Assembly: GCF_022828475.1 (NCBI RefSeq)
Contig: NZ_CP059557.1
Span: 310,001-374,000 of the forward strand
DNA length: 64,000 nt
Direction of reading: 5' to 3'
Source: Saccharopolyspora gloriosae
GTDB lineage: Bacteria > Actinomycetota > Actinomycetes > Mycobacteriales > Pseudonocardiaceae
Below the pieces are notes generated by a model that had not been told where the DNA came from, made no database searches, and worked only from the letters and a program-made list of their open reading frames with translations. Position numbers and translations under genes: made by a program. Of the stretch, positions 1 to 8,054 are shown piece by piece (position 1 is the stretch's first letter; each line of letters starts with the position of its first letter).

Positions 1-57
1 GGCGTGCTCGACGAGCTCGCGGCCGGACGGGCGGTGGCGTCGTGCACACCGAGCTGA
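1..57 (+). CDS. 3' end of an upstream gene, probably CpaE/Ssd-like (partial)
   Basis: An open frame enters at base 1 and stops at TGA 55-57, overlapping the tadA start by 16 bases. Only 18 codons are visible, so the product cannot be read from sequence. By position, the gene just before this type of tadA in actinobacteria usually encodes a CpaE/Ssd-like septum-site or pilus-localisation ATPase. That identity rests on context alone. Confidence 0.45.
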   Translation, partial: GVLDELAAGRAVASCTPS

Positions 58-1211
58 TCGAGCGAGTGCGTCGACGCCTCGCGGGCAGCGGTGCGCCGGT
101 GAGCCCGGTCGCGGTCGCCGCGGCGGTCCGCGAGGAGTCCGGCGGGCTGGTCGCCGACACCGATCTGCTCACCGCGCTCCGCGCCCTGCAACAGGAATTC
201 CTCGGTGCCGGGGTGCTCGAACCGCTGCTGCGGGATCCGCGGGTCACCGATGTGCTGGTGACCGCGCCCGACCAGGTGTGGGTCGATCGAGGTGACGGGC
301 TGCGCGGCTGCTCGGTCACGTTCCCCGACGACGACGGCGTGCGCAGGCTCGCCCAGCGGCTCGCGGTGGCCACCGGCAGGCGGCTGGACGAGGCGCAACC
401 TTGGGTCGACGCGTGGCTGCCGGGAGCGGAGGCGGGTGAGGCGGTCCGCCTGCACGCGGTGCTGCCGCCGGTCGCCGCGGGCGGCACCTGCCTGTCCTTG
501 CGCGTGCTGCGACCGGCCTCGCACGACGTGGACGCGCTGCGCAGACTCGGCACGTTCGACGAGGGCCTCGCCGCCGTGCTGCGGGAGATCGTGCGCCACC
601 GGCTGGCGTTCCTGGTCACCGGCGGCACCGGCGCGGGCAAGACGACCTTGCTCGCCGCGCTGCTGGGCGAGGTTCCCCGGACCGAACGGATCATCTGCGT
701 CGAGGAGGCCGGGGAGCTGCGGCCCGGACATCCGCACGTCGTCCGGCTGCTGACCAGGCCGCCGAACGTCGAGGGAGCGGGTGAGATCCGGGTGCGCGAC
801 CTGGTGCGCCAAGCCCTGCGGATGCGACCGGACCGGCTGATCGTCGGAGAGGTGCGCGGCGCCGAGGTGTGCGAGCTGCTCGCCGCCTTGAACACCGGCC
901 ATGACGGGGGCGGCGGCACCGTGCACGCGAATTCGCCCGCGGAGGTACCGGCTCGGTTGGAGGCGCTGGCCGCGCTGGGCGGCCTTTCTCGGCAGGCGCT
1001 GCACAGCCAGCTGGCGGCGGCCGTGCAGGTAGTGCTGCACGTCCGGCGTTCCACCGGCCGCGGCAGGTACCTCGCTGCGATCGGCGTGCTGCGGCGCGAG
1101 GACGAGCTGGTGCGGGTCGTGCCCGCCTGGGACTGCGACACGGGTTGGGGCGACGGACGGCAGGACCTGGCGGCACTGCTGCGAGCCAGGGGAGGTGAGG
1201 TGCCGTGCTGA
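42..1211 (+). CDS. tadA: TadA/CpaF family pilus-assembly ATPase
   Basis: Cytoplasmic secretion ATPase that would power assembly of a Flp-type pilus. The 389 residues have an N-terminal helical domain and then a VirB11/GspE-type ATPase core. The Walker A motif GGTGAGKTT lies near residues 194-202. A Walker B/His-box region follows, with VGEVRGAEV and then a glycine-rich stretch ending in TVHANS, typical of type II/IV secretion ATPases. Length is usual for the actinobacterial form. The GTG start at 42 overlaps the preceding stop, and the end overlaps tadB by 7 bases, which implies translational coupling. It heads a run of six overlapping or closely spaced genes that forms one operon. Confidence 0.93.
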   Translation: MHTELIERVRRRLAGSGAPVSPVAVAAAVREESGGLVADTDLLTALRALQQEFLGAGVLEPLLRDPRVTDVLVTAPDQVWVDRGDGLRGCSVTFPDDDGVRRLAQRLAVATGRRLDEAQPWVDAWLPGAEAGEAVRLHAVLPPVAAGGTCLSLRVLRPASHDVDALRRLGTFDEGLAAVLREIVRHRLAFLVTGGTGAGKTTLLAALLGEVPRTERIICVEEAGELRPGHPHVVRLLTRPPNVEGAGEIRVRDLVRQALRMRPDRLIVGEVRGAEVCELLAALNTGHDGGGGTVHANSPAEVPARLEALAALGGLSRQALHSQLAAAVQVVLHVRRSTGRGRYLAAIGVLRREDELVRVVPAWDCDTGWGDGRQDLAALLRARGGEVPC

Positions 1212-2044
1212 GCTCGTTGCTGTTGCCCGCGGCGGCCTTGCTGAGCTGGCCGGACCCGCGCGCCCGGACCCGGCTGGCGATGGTGCGGCCGGCCATTCCG
1301 CAGGGGAGTGCGCCCACGCTGTCGCGCGTGCGAGCGGTACCGATCGCCGTGCTGTGCGGGGTCCTGGTCGCCACGCTGCTCGCCGGTGTCGGTGGTCTGC
1401 TGGCGTCCGGAGGGGTGGCCGCGGTGGGGCTCTGGTGGTGGTGGGGACGCGGAGCCGACCGACGCCGCCTGGCCCGCTCGGCCGCGCTCGCCGCCGGACT
1501 GCGGCTGCTCGTGGCGGAGCTGCGGGCCGGGGCGCATCCGGCGGCGGCCGCGGAAGGAGCCGCGGCGGAAGCGGAACCCGCGGTGGCCGGGGTGTTCCGG
1601 GACTTGGCGGCGACGGCGCGGCTCGGCGGCGACGCGGCCGCCGTGCTCAGCACTGCCGCCGAAGCCGGTCCGGCCGAGCCGAATGGGGTGGGACATCCCG
1701 CCCGTTCGGATCCGCTGGCACGAGCCGGGCGGGCCTGGGCCTTGGCGGATCGGCACGGCGTCGCGCTGGCGGAACTGCTGGACTCGGTGCGTCGCGATCT
1801 TGAACACCGGGTGGCGTTCGCCCGGGACGTCGAGGCGAAGCTGGCGGGTCCGCGCTCGACGGCCGCGGTGCTGGCCGGTCTGCCGCTGCTCGGCCTGGTG
1901 CTCGGACAGGCGTCCGGGGCGGAGCCGCTGACGGTTCTGGCGAACGGGCTGCTCGGGCAGGTGTTGCTTGTCGTCGGGATCGCGTTGCTGTGCGCCGGCG
2001 TGGTGTGGACCGTCCGGCTGACCGAGTCGGTGGTGCGGACGTGA
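1205..2044 (+). CDS. tadB: TadB-like type II secretion F-domain membrane protein
   Basis: Probable inner-membrane platform protein of the Flp pilus machine. The 279 residues show two hydrophobic segments near residues 45-80, a cytoplasmic region of about 140 residues rich in Ala/Leu/Glu with the T2SSF pattern (LLVAELRAG, later [14 protein letters not shown]), and two C-terminal hydrophobic segments ([12 protein letters not shown] and [15 protein letters not shown]). It starts with GTG inside the end of tadA and ends in a GTGA overlap with the next gene. Flp operons normally carry two such platform genes, tadB and tadC, and both are present here. Confidence 0.85.
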   Translation: MLSSLLLPAAALLSWPDPRARTRLAMVRPAIPQGSAPTLSRVRAVPIAVLCGVLVATLLAGVGGLLASGGVAAVGLWWWWGRGADRRRLARSAALAAGLRLLVAELRAGAHPAAAAEGAAAEAEPAVAGVFRDLAATARLGGDAAAVLSTAAEAGPAEPNGVGHPARSDPLARAGRAWALADRHGVALAELLDSVRRDLEHRVAFARDVEAKLAGPRSTAAVLAGLPLLGLVLGQASGAEPLTVLANGLLGQVLLVVGIALLCAGVVWTVRLTESVVRT

Positions 2045-2784
2045 GCGCGTACCCGTTCGCCGGAGCGACCGTGCTGCCGCTGGCTGTGGCGCTGTTCGGG
2101 GTGGGGCTGCTGGCGATTCCGCCCTGCCCGGCTCGGGCGCGATTGCCGCCGATCTCCAGCGGAACGGAACGGTTCGCCGCGCTGGGCGAGTGGTCCGGCG
2201 GGCGGTGGGCGACGGTTCCGGCGACGGCGGCCGGGGGCGTGTTCGGCGCACTGGTCGGCGGGCCGGTGGCGGCCCTCGCGGTAGCGGCCGGAGTGTTCTG
2301 GTGGCTGCGACCAGCGGCGCGGCGCGTCCGAGCGGAGCCGGTGGACCCGTTGGTGCTGGCGGCCGGATGGGATCTGCTCGCCGCCGGTATGCGGGCGGGC
2401 CTGCCACCGGTGGTGCTGGTGCGTGCGGTGGCGGCGGAGTTCACCGGTGCCGCGGGCGCGGCCTTGCGGGAAGTCGCCGGTCTGCTCGAACTCGGCGCGG
2501 ATCCGGCGGCCGCGTGGGAACCCGCGTTGCGGCATCCCGGCACCGCCGAGCTGGGTCGAGCGGCCCGGCGGACCGCCCGCACCGGCAGCGCGTTGGCCGA
2601 CGTCGCGACCGAACTCGCGGCCGAATCCAGGGCGGCGTTGGCGGATCGAGCGCAAGCGAGGGCGCAGCGGGCGGCGGTGTGGGTCGCCGCTCCGCTCGGA
2701 CTGTGCTTCTTGCCCGCATTCCTGTGCCTGGGAGTGCTCCCGGTGGTGGTGGGCATGGTGCAGCGGTTGCCGATGTCCTGGTGA
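2041..2784 (+). CDS. tadC: TadC-like type II secretion F-domain membrane protein
   Basis: Second platform protein of the pilus machine. I place the start at GTG 2041, in the GTGA overlap with tadB, because the frame upstream lies inside tadB. This gives about 247 residues. Hydrophobic stretches near the N-terminus ([17 protein letters not shown], then [23 protein letters not shown]) precede a T2SSF-like helical domain ([20 protein letters not shown]). The C-terminal segment ([21 protein letters not shown]) is the usual ending of the family. A 147-base spacer follows before the next start. Confidence 0.82.
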   Translation: MSAYPFAGATVLPLAVALFGVGLLAIPPCPARARLPPISSGTERFAALGEWSGGRWATVPATAAGGVFGALVGGPVAALAVAAGVFWWLRPAARRVRAEPVDPLVLAAGWDLLAAGMRAGLPPVVLVRAVAAEFTGAAGAALREVAGLLELGADPAAAWEPALRHPGTAELGRAARRTARTGSALADVATELAAESRAALADRAQARAQRAAVWVAAPLGLCFLPAFLCLGVLPVVVGMVQRLPMSW

Positions 2785-2931
2785 GTCCGAACCAGAAATC
2801 CACTGTGGACCGATTCGGTGGCGGGGAAATCGTTGCGGACTCGGACGTTCTCGTTCGATGCCGCCGCACACGCCGAAGAACTTCGGCAACGAGCGACCGG
2901 TCATCAGACCGGCGGAGGAGAGGAGATTGCC

Positions 2932-3204
2932 ATGGGTTTTCGACCGGCGAAGTCCACGGCGTGGACGATCAGCACCTGCGGTGGCGGACCACGGTGCCGA
3001 CTGACGCTCGGACATGAGATCGCTCGACGACGCTGGCGCGCGCTGTTCCGCGGCGACGGCGGGATGAGCACGGCCGAGTACGCGATCGGCACGGTGGCCG
3101 CGGCCGCGTTCGCCGGGTTGCTCTACACGGTGGTGACCGGAGATTCGGTGACCGCGGCGCTCACCTCGCTCGTCGAACGCGCGCTGCAGAGCGGTGTCGA
3201 GTGA
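2932..3204 (+). CDS. DUF4244 small pilin-like protein
   Basis: Small Flp-pilin-like membrane protein, probably the structural or a minor subunit of the pilus. I chose ATG 2932 because a purine-rich GGAGGAGAGGAG lies just upstream; an in-frame GTG farther upstream lacks such a site. The 90 residues hold a charged cytoplasmic N-terminus, then the DUF4244 core GMSTAEYAIGTVAAAAFAG near residues 48-66, where Glu in the T-A-E-Y context matches the invariant pilin Glu five residues into the mature protein. One transmembrane helix follows. It overlaps the next start by 4 bases. Confidence 0.82.
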   Translation: MGFRPAKSTAWTISTCGGGPRCRLTLGHEIARRRWRALFRGDGGMSTAEYAIGTVAAAAFAGLLYTVVTGDSVTAALTSLVERALQSGVE

Positions 3205-3587
3205 GCGCCCCGCCGATCGCACGCCGCGACGGTGGTGCGGTGACCGTCGAAGCGGCGCTGGGTATCGGTTCGGTGGTCGCGGTGTTCCTGCTCGCGTTGT
3301 CGGCGCTGAGCGTGCTGCTGAGCCAGTTGCGCTGCACCGACGCCGCGGTGGAAGCCGCCCGCCTGGCCGCCAGGGGCGACCGCGCCGGCGCCCGCGTCGC
3401 GGTGGATCGGCTGGCTCCGGCAGGAGCGACGCTGACGATCTCCACCGGGGACGGGCTGGCCACGGCGGAAGTCCTCGCCGCACCGGGCACGGGCCTGCTC
3501 CCGGAGCACTGGCGCCGCAGCCGTGCCTCGGCGGCATTGGAACCAGGGGAGCAGGGGACGTCAGGGCCGCCGGAGGCGCTGCCGTGA
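3201..3587 (+). CDS. TadE-like pilus protein
   Basis: Predicted pseudopilin or minor pilin. The 128 residues begin with a short basic leader followed by DGGAVTVEAALGIGSVVAVF, the TadE pattern (Gly, then a T-V-E-A-A segment beginning a single transmembrane helix). The rest is a small extracytoplasmic domain. It starts with GTG in a GTGA overlap with the DUF4244 gene and ends in the same kind of overlap with the next gene. TadE proteins are normally processed by a prepilin peptidase; no such gene is in the window. Confidence 0.8.
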   Translation: MSAPPIARRDGGAVTVEAALGIGSVVAVFLLALSALSVLLSQLRCTDAAVEAARLAARGDRAGARVAVDRLAPAGATLTISTGDGLATAEVLAAPGTGLLPEHWRRSRASAALEPGEQGTSGPPEALP

Positions 3588-4018
3588 GCAGCGGTGCGGC
3601 GGGCGCGGTTCGACACGCGCCCGCCGCCCACCGCCCGGACGAACGGGTCGAACAGGACGAACGGCGAGAAAGGAGGGAATACGGGGTCGCCACCGTGCTC
3701 GCGGCGGTCCTGATTCTCGGGATGGTCGCGATCACGGGTTTCGGTCTCGCACTCGGATCAGCCATGCTGGCGCGGCATCGGGCTGAAGGAGCCGCGGATC
3801 TGGCGGCGCTCGCAGCGGCCGCGCGTGCTCCACGAGGTGCGGAGCACGCCTGCGCGGCGGCGAGCGGGGTCGCGGCCGCGATGCGAGTGCGACTGCTCGA
3901 CTGCGCACTGGAGGGACCGGACGCCCGGATAGTGATCGAAATCCGCGTACCGACCGGGCTAGGTTCATTATCGCCGCAGGTCACAGGGCGTTCGCGGGCT
4001 GGTCCGGTGCCCCGTTGA
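3584..4018 (+). CDS. TadE/TadG-like protein of the helicase-secretion neighbourhood
   Basis: Last gene of the pilus operon. The start is GTG 3584, overlapping the previous stop. The 144 residues begin with a hydrophilic charged leader of about 35 residues, then GVATVLAAVLILGMVAITGF as a single membrane helix, followed by AEGAADLAALAAA and CAAASGVAAA. These are the hallmarks of the Rv3654c-type protein found between tad genes and a DEAD/DEAH helicase in actinobacteria (TadG-like, with a conserved D-L-A-A-L-A-A segment). The helicase is the next recognisable gene but one, on the opposite strand, so the conserved neighbourhood is preserved. Confidence 0.8.
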   Translation: MSSGAAGAVRHAPAAHRPDERVEQDERRERREYGVATVLAAVLILGMVAITGFGLALGSAMLARHRAEGAADLAALAAAARAPRGAEHACAAASGVAAAMRVRLLDCALEGPDARIVIEIRVPTGLGSLSPQVTGRSRAGPVPR

Positions 4019-4315
4019 CGAGGCGAGGGGCCGCGCTGAGCGGTCACGCCTCCCGGACCAACGACCGATGATCGTGAGCGAGCGGCTCGGAACCGACACT
4101 CCGACATATCAGCGCCCCTCCCGGCACCCGCACGCTCGTCGCCGCTGAGCGACCGGTCATCGACCAGGGGCTGTACGGGGGTGGGGGCGATGACGTTGAT
4201 TGATGGTGCGGATGCGAGCAGGAGACCCGACATCGTGGTCGGTCTCAGGTGAACGGTCGCAGGGCAGCGGCCGACCGGTGCGAAAGCATTCGTCACGGTC
4301 AAGTGAGGAGAGGTA
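4019..4315 (+). other. Intergenic stretch downstream of the tad operon
   Basis: About 300 bases without a convincing gene. A GC-rich imperfect hairpin lies near 4210-4232 (GAGACC...GGTCTC) and could terminate the tad operon. The last 12 bases hold the ribosome-binding site GAGGAGAGG of the primase-like gene. Confidence 0.5.
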
Positions 4316-5029
4316 ATGGACTGGTCAGCGAACAGGCGGCCCAGTGCTTCCGGAGGGAACGTCTCCGGAGGGGCCGGTGCTGCTGTGGAGGCCAGTGTCA
4401 CCGGCTGGGCGAGCGCCTTCCGGATCGAGCTCCGGGTGCAGGCCATCGAGCTGGCGTCCCGTGGCTGGTCGGTGCTGCCCGGTACGTACCCGGCCGGGTA
4501 CGAGGCGGGTGCTCCCGCCTGGTCCCGTTCCGAGGTCGAGCGTCCCAGCGGCGCGACTCACCCCGTTCCCGTTCACGCGGACTGGCAGGACCGGCTCGGT
4601 GCCGACGCGCGCCAGGTCGCGGACTGGTGGTCCGAGCAGCCGTACAGCCTGCTCGTCGCCACCGGTGAGCAGGTCGAGGCGCTGGAAACCGGCTCCGAAC
4701 TGGGCAGGCGCGCGGCACGCGCACTGCGCTCGTTGGGCGTTCCGGTCCCGATCGTGGCCACCCCGGACGGCCGCTGGTACTTCCTCGCCGCCGGTGGTTC
4801 GTCCGCCGCGGTGTGCCCCGAGCTTGTGGCGGCGGGAGTCGTCCGCAGGCACAGCGCCGGCAGCTGGCTGCCGGTGCCCCCGACCACTTTCCACCACGGT
4901 GTCGTGCACTGGCGGGTCAAGCCGGAGGTCTGCGGGTGGCGGTTGCCGTCCCCCGAGATCATCGGTGATGCCCTGCGCATCGGTGCGGACGCCGTCCAAG
5001 ACGTGGCGGAACTCGTCGTGGCGGGCTAG
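4316..5029 (+). CDS. Bifunctional DNA primase/polymerase-like (Prim-Pol fold) protein
   Basis: The 237-residue protein resembles actinobacterial proteins annotated as N-terminal bifunctional DNA primase/polymerase. After a Ser/Gly-rich leader of about 35 residues comes IELASRGWSVLPGTYPAG, then DWWSEQPYSLLVATGEQVEAL, then GVPVPIVATPDGRWYF, in the order seen in that family. In catalytic archaeo-eukaryotic primases the position after the A-T-G segment carries a metal-binding D-x-D. Here it reads V-E-A-L-E-T, so catalysis is doubtful and a regulatory or structural role is as likely. ATG 4316 has a strong GAGGAGAGG upstream. It stands alone, convergent with the helicase gene. Confidence 0.72.
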   Translation: MDWSANRRPSASGGNVSGGAGAAVEASVTGWASAFRIELRVQAIELASRGWSVLPGTYPAGYEAGAPAWSRSEVERPSGATHPVPVHADWQDRLGADARQVADWWSEQPYSLLVATGEQVEALETGSELGRRAARALRSLGVPVPIVATPDGRWYFLAAGGSSAAVCPELVAAGVVRRHSAGSWLPVPPTTFHHGVVHWRVKPEVCGWRLPSPEIIGDALRIGADAVQDVAELVVAG

Positions 5030-5141
5030 TCCCGCGACGGCCGCGAACCGAGTCGCTCAGGCACTGGACGCCCGACCCGTCCAGGGGCACCCCCGATAGG
5101 GGCCGGCGGCGGGAGCGAGTGGGACCGGCGAACCCCCTCGC

Positions 5142-7525
5142 TCACCCGATCCGCCGTCGGCCCTCAGCCCTGCCCGGTGACTCCCCGTGCGCGGTCGTGA
5201 GTACGTCGAGAACAGCCACCGCCCCCGCCTTGTCCAGTGGTTCGTTGCCGTTCCCGCACTTCGGCGATTGAACACAGGACGGGCAACCCGCCGGGCAGTC
5301 GCAGGAGACGATCGCCTCCCGCGTCGCGGCCAACCAGGGGAACAACGCGGCGAAGCCGCGGTCGGCGAAGCCGGCTCCCCAGGGTGACCGTCGTGCACGA
5401 ACACAGTGGCTTGTCCCGTGTGTTCGTGCAGGGCAGTGGAGACACCACCGATGTCCCACCGGTCACAGGTCGCGAACAGCGGCAGCAGGCCGATCGCCGC
5501 GTGCTCGGCGGCGTGCAGCGCGCCGGGGATGCGCGCCGGGTCCAGCCCGGCGCCCCCCGGCGCGTTGTCGGTCAACAGCTCATCGGAGATCGTGTACCAG
5601 ACCGCGCGGGTCATCAGCTTGCGCGCGGGCAGTTCCAGCGGAATCTGATCGAGGACCTGGCCGGACGGCAGGGTGCGCAGGTAGCCGACGACCTGCGAGG
5701 TGACCTCCACGTCCCCGAGGCAGACCGTCACGCCCGGTGCCGGATGCCGCTCCTGCACCGTGGTGAGCACCGAGATGTCCACCAGATCGCGCGGCGAGGT
5801 CGTCCAGTCCGGGTTCTCTCCGTGCACCAGCGCCAGTCCGCCGTCCAAGTCGAGTTCGTCGACCACGAACGACTGCCCCTGGTGCAGGTACACCGCTCCG
5901 GGATGCACCGTCGCGCAAGCCGACTCCGGGTCGACGGTGCCGAGCATCCGCCCGGAGTCGCCTTCGACCACGGCGATCTGTTGCCCGCCGGATCCGCGCA
6001 GCTCCACCTCTCGATGCGGACGTTCCCGCGAAGTCCAGTACCAGCCGTGCGGCCGCTTGCGCAGCACGCCCGCCTCGGTCAAGGCTTCGGTCGCGGCCAG
6101 CGCGGGCGCACCGCCGAAGATCTCGAAAGCCGCCTCGTCCAGCGGTAACTCCGCCGCGGCGCACGCCAGGTGCGGTTCGAGGACGTAGGGGTTGGCCGGA
6201 TCCAGCACCGTCGATTCCACCGGCCGGTCCAGCACGGCGGGCGGATGGTGCACGAGGTAGGTGTCCAGCGGGTCGTCGCGGGCGACGAAGATGACCAGCG
6301 CATCGTCGCCGTCCCGCCCGGCCCGCCCGGCCTGCTGCCAGAACGAGGCGAGCGTGCCGGGATAACCGGCGACGACCACCGCGTCCAGTCCCGCGATGTC
6401 CACGCCGAGCTCCAGCGCGTTCGTCGCGGCGACGGCGAGCAGTTCCCCGGTCAGCAGCGACCGTTCCAGCTTCCGCCGGTCCTCCGGGAGGTAGCCGCCG
6501 CGATAGGCGGCGACCTTGCCCACCAACTCGTCGTCCACTTCGGACAGTGCGCGTCTCGCGGCGAGCGCCGCCAGTTCGGTGCCGCGCCGGGACCGGATGA
6601 ACGCCAGCGTGCGGGCGCCCTCAACGACCAGCTCGGTCAGGATCCGGGCCGTTTCCGTGCCCGCCGACCGGCGCACCGGGGCATCGTTTTCGCCCGCGAT
6701 GTTCTCCAGCAGCGGCGGTTCCCACAGCACCACGGTCCGGGCGCCGCGCGGCGACCCGTCCTCGGTGACCGCCCGGCACGCGTCGCCGATCAACCGTTCC
6801 CCGAGCGAAGCCGGATCGGACACGGTCGCCGAGGCGAGCACGAACACCGGTTCCGCCCCGTAGTACCGGGCGATCCGCCGCAACCGCCGCAGCAGCAGCG
6901 CCACGTGCGAGCCGAACACCCCTCGGTAGGTGTGGCATTCGTCGACGACCACGTACGTCAGGTTCCGGAAGAACCGCGCCCAGCGGGAGTGCCGGGCGAG
7001 CACACCGTGGTGCAGCATGTCCGGGTTCGTGAACACCCAGCGTCCGTGGGCTCGCACCCAGTCCCGTTCGACGCGCGGAGTGTCACCGTCGTAGGCGGCG
7101 GCGCGAATTCCGTCCAGTCCGAGCTCAGTGATCGTCCGCAGCTGATCGGCCCCGAGCGCCTTCGTCGGCGACAGGTAGAGCGCGGTGGCCCGCTCGTCGG
7201 TGAGCAGCCGGGACAGCACCGGCAACTGGTAGATCATCGACTTGCCGGAGGCGGTCCCGGTGGCGACCACCAGGTGTTCACAGGCCCACGCCGCTTCGGC
7301 GCCTGCGGCTTGGTGCGTCCAGGGGCGATCGGCGCCGCGGGTGCGCAGCGCATCGACCAGCTGCTCCGGTGCCCAACCGGGCCAGTCCGCGTGCCGTGCC
7401 GGGCGGTCCGGCAGCTGTTCGACGTGCCGCAGCGGCGATTCGTCCGCCGGTACTCCGGCCAGTACCCGGTCCAGCAGCCGCTTCCCGCTGCTCGTCCTGC
7501 CCGCGTTCCGGTGTGCCGAGTTCAC
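5142..7525 (-). CDS. DEAD/DEAH-box helicase, MrfA/YprA type, with an internal frameshift
   Basis: Superfamily 2 DNA helicase of the MrfA family (DNA repair helicases with a C-terminal DUF1998 cysteine cluster). Motif I is ATGTASGKS, motif II DECH in VVVDECHTYRG, and the C-terminal helicase half has AGRAGRDGD. The start GTG 7525 (V-N-S-A-H) fits the family better than the longer frame. Near 5377-5380 the frame shifts. The upstream frame runs on as unrelated sequence to 5057. The frame ending at 5142 carries the expected family ending, GAGFADRGF and then the four cysteines of CDCPAGCPSCVQSPKCGNG. Restoring one G in the GGGG run rejoins them. It is therefore either a sequencing error or a recent pseudogene. 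Confidence 0.85.
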
Positions 7526-8054
7526 ACCGTCGAGCGTCGCACAACGCCGTTCTCGCACGGCACGCGCTCGGGGTACGCGGACGCCGCCCGATGATCTCGT
7601 TCGAGTGGACACGGCCGCGGTCGCTTCGTCGTGGGCTCGTCTCGGGGCCGTTCGGGTGTGAGGTGGCCACCGGATGCGTGGAGCCCCCGGTCCGGGCGGT
7701 CGGCGCCCACGTGCTGATCGCTCGCTCCGAACGGTTGAGGAAGCGACACGCCGAATCGATCCGGAACGCGACACGCGATACACGAGGTACCCCGTTCGGT
7801 CCACATAGAAGTGTGCCTGAACGGGTGATCAAGTCCAAACTGGATCGATTCGCAGATAACAAAAGAGCACTTCGATGAGAGGCGAGTATCACATCGTGAA
7901 GTAAGACACGTAAGGCCTGAATAGACTTCGCGGCCACGACATCGCTCGCGGACGGCCCCAGGTGGACCGCATGCGCGCGAGGCCGTACCGAGCGTCGGAG
8001 CGGACGCACCACCGCCTCTCCGGCGTGCCACCGAGCCACACCCGAGGAGGACGG
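7526..8054 (+). other. Divergent leader region between the helicase gene and hppA
   Basis: About 530 bases with no gene I can support. The part from 7790 to 7925 is clearly richer in A/T than its surroundings (runs such as AACAAAAGAG) and contains an imperfect hairpin near 7869-7903 (ACTTCGATG...CATCGTGAAGT). It probably holds the hppA promoter and a long 5' leader. I recognised no riboswitch class. Confidence 0.5.

Noticed and set aside
691-4446. A 1251-codon open frame on the minus strand across the tad operon
   Set aside because: It is a shadow of high G+C third positions; it is antisense to clearly recognisable TadA, TadB and TadC proteins and its translation is low-complexity Arg/Pro/Ala.
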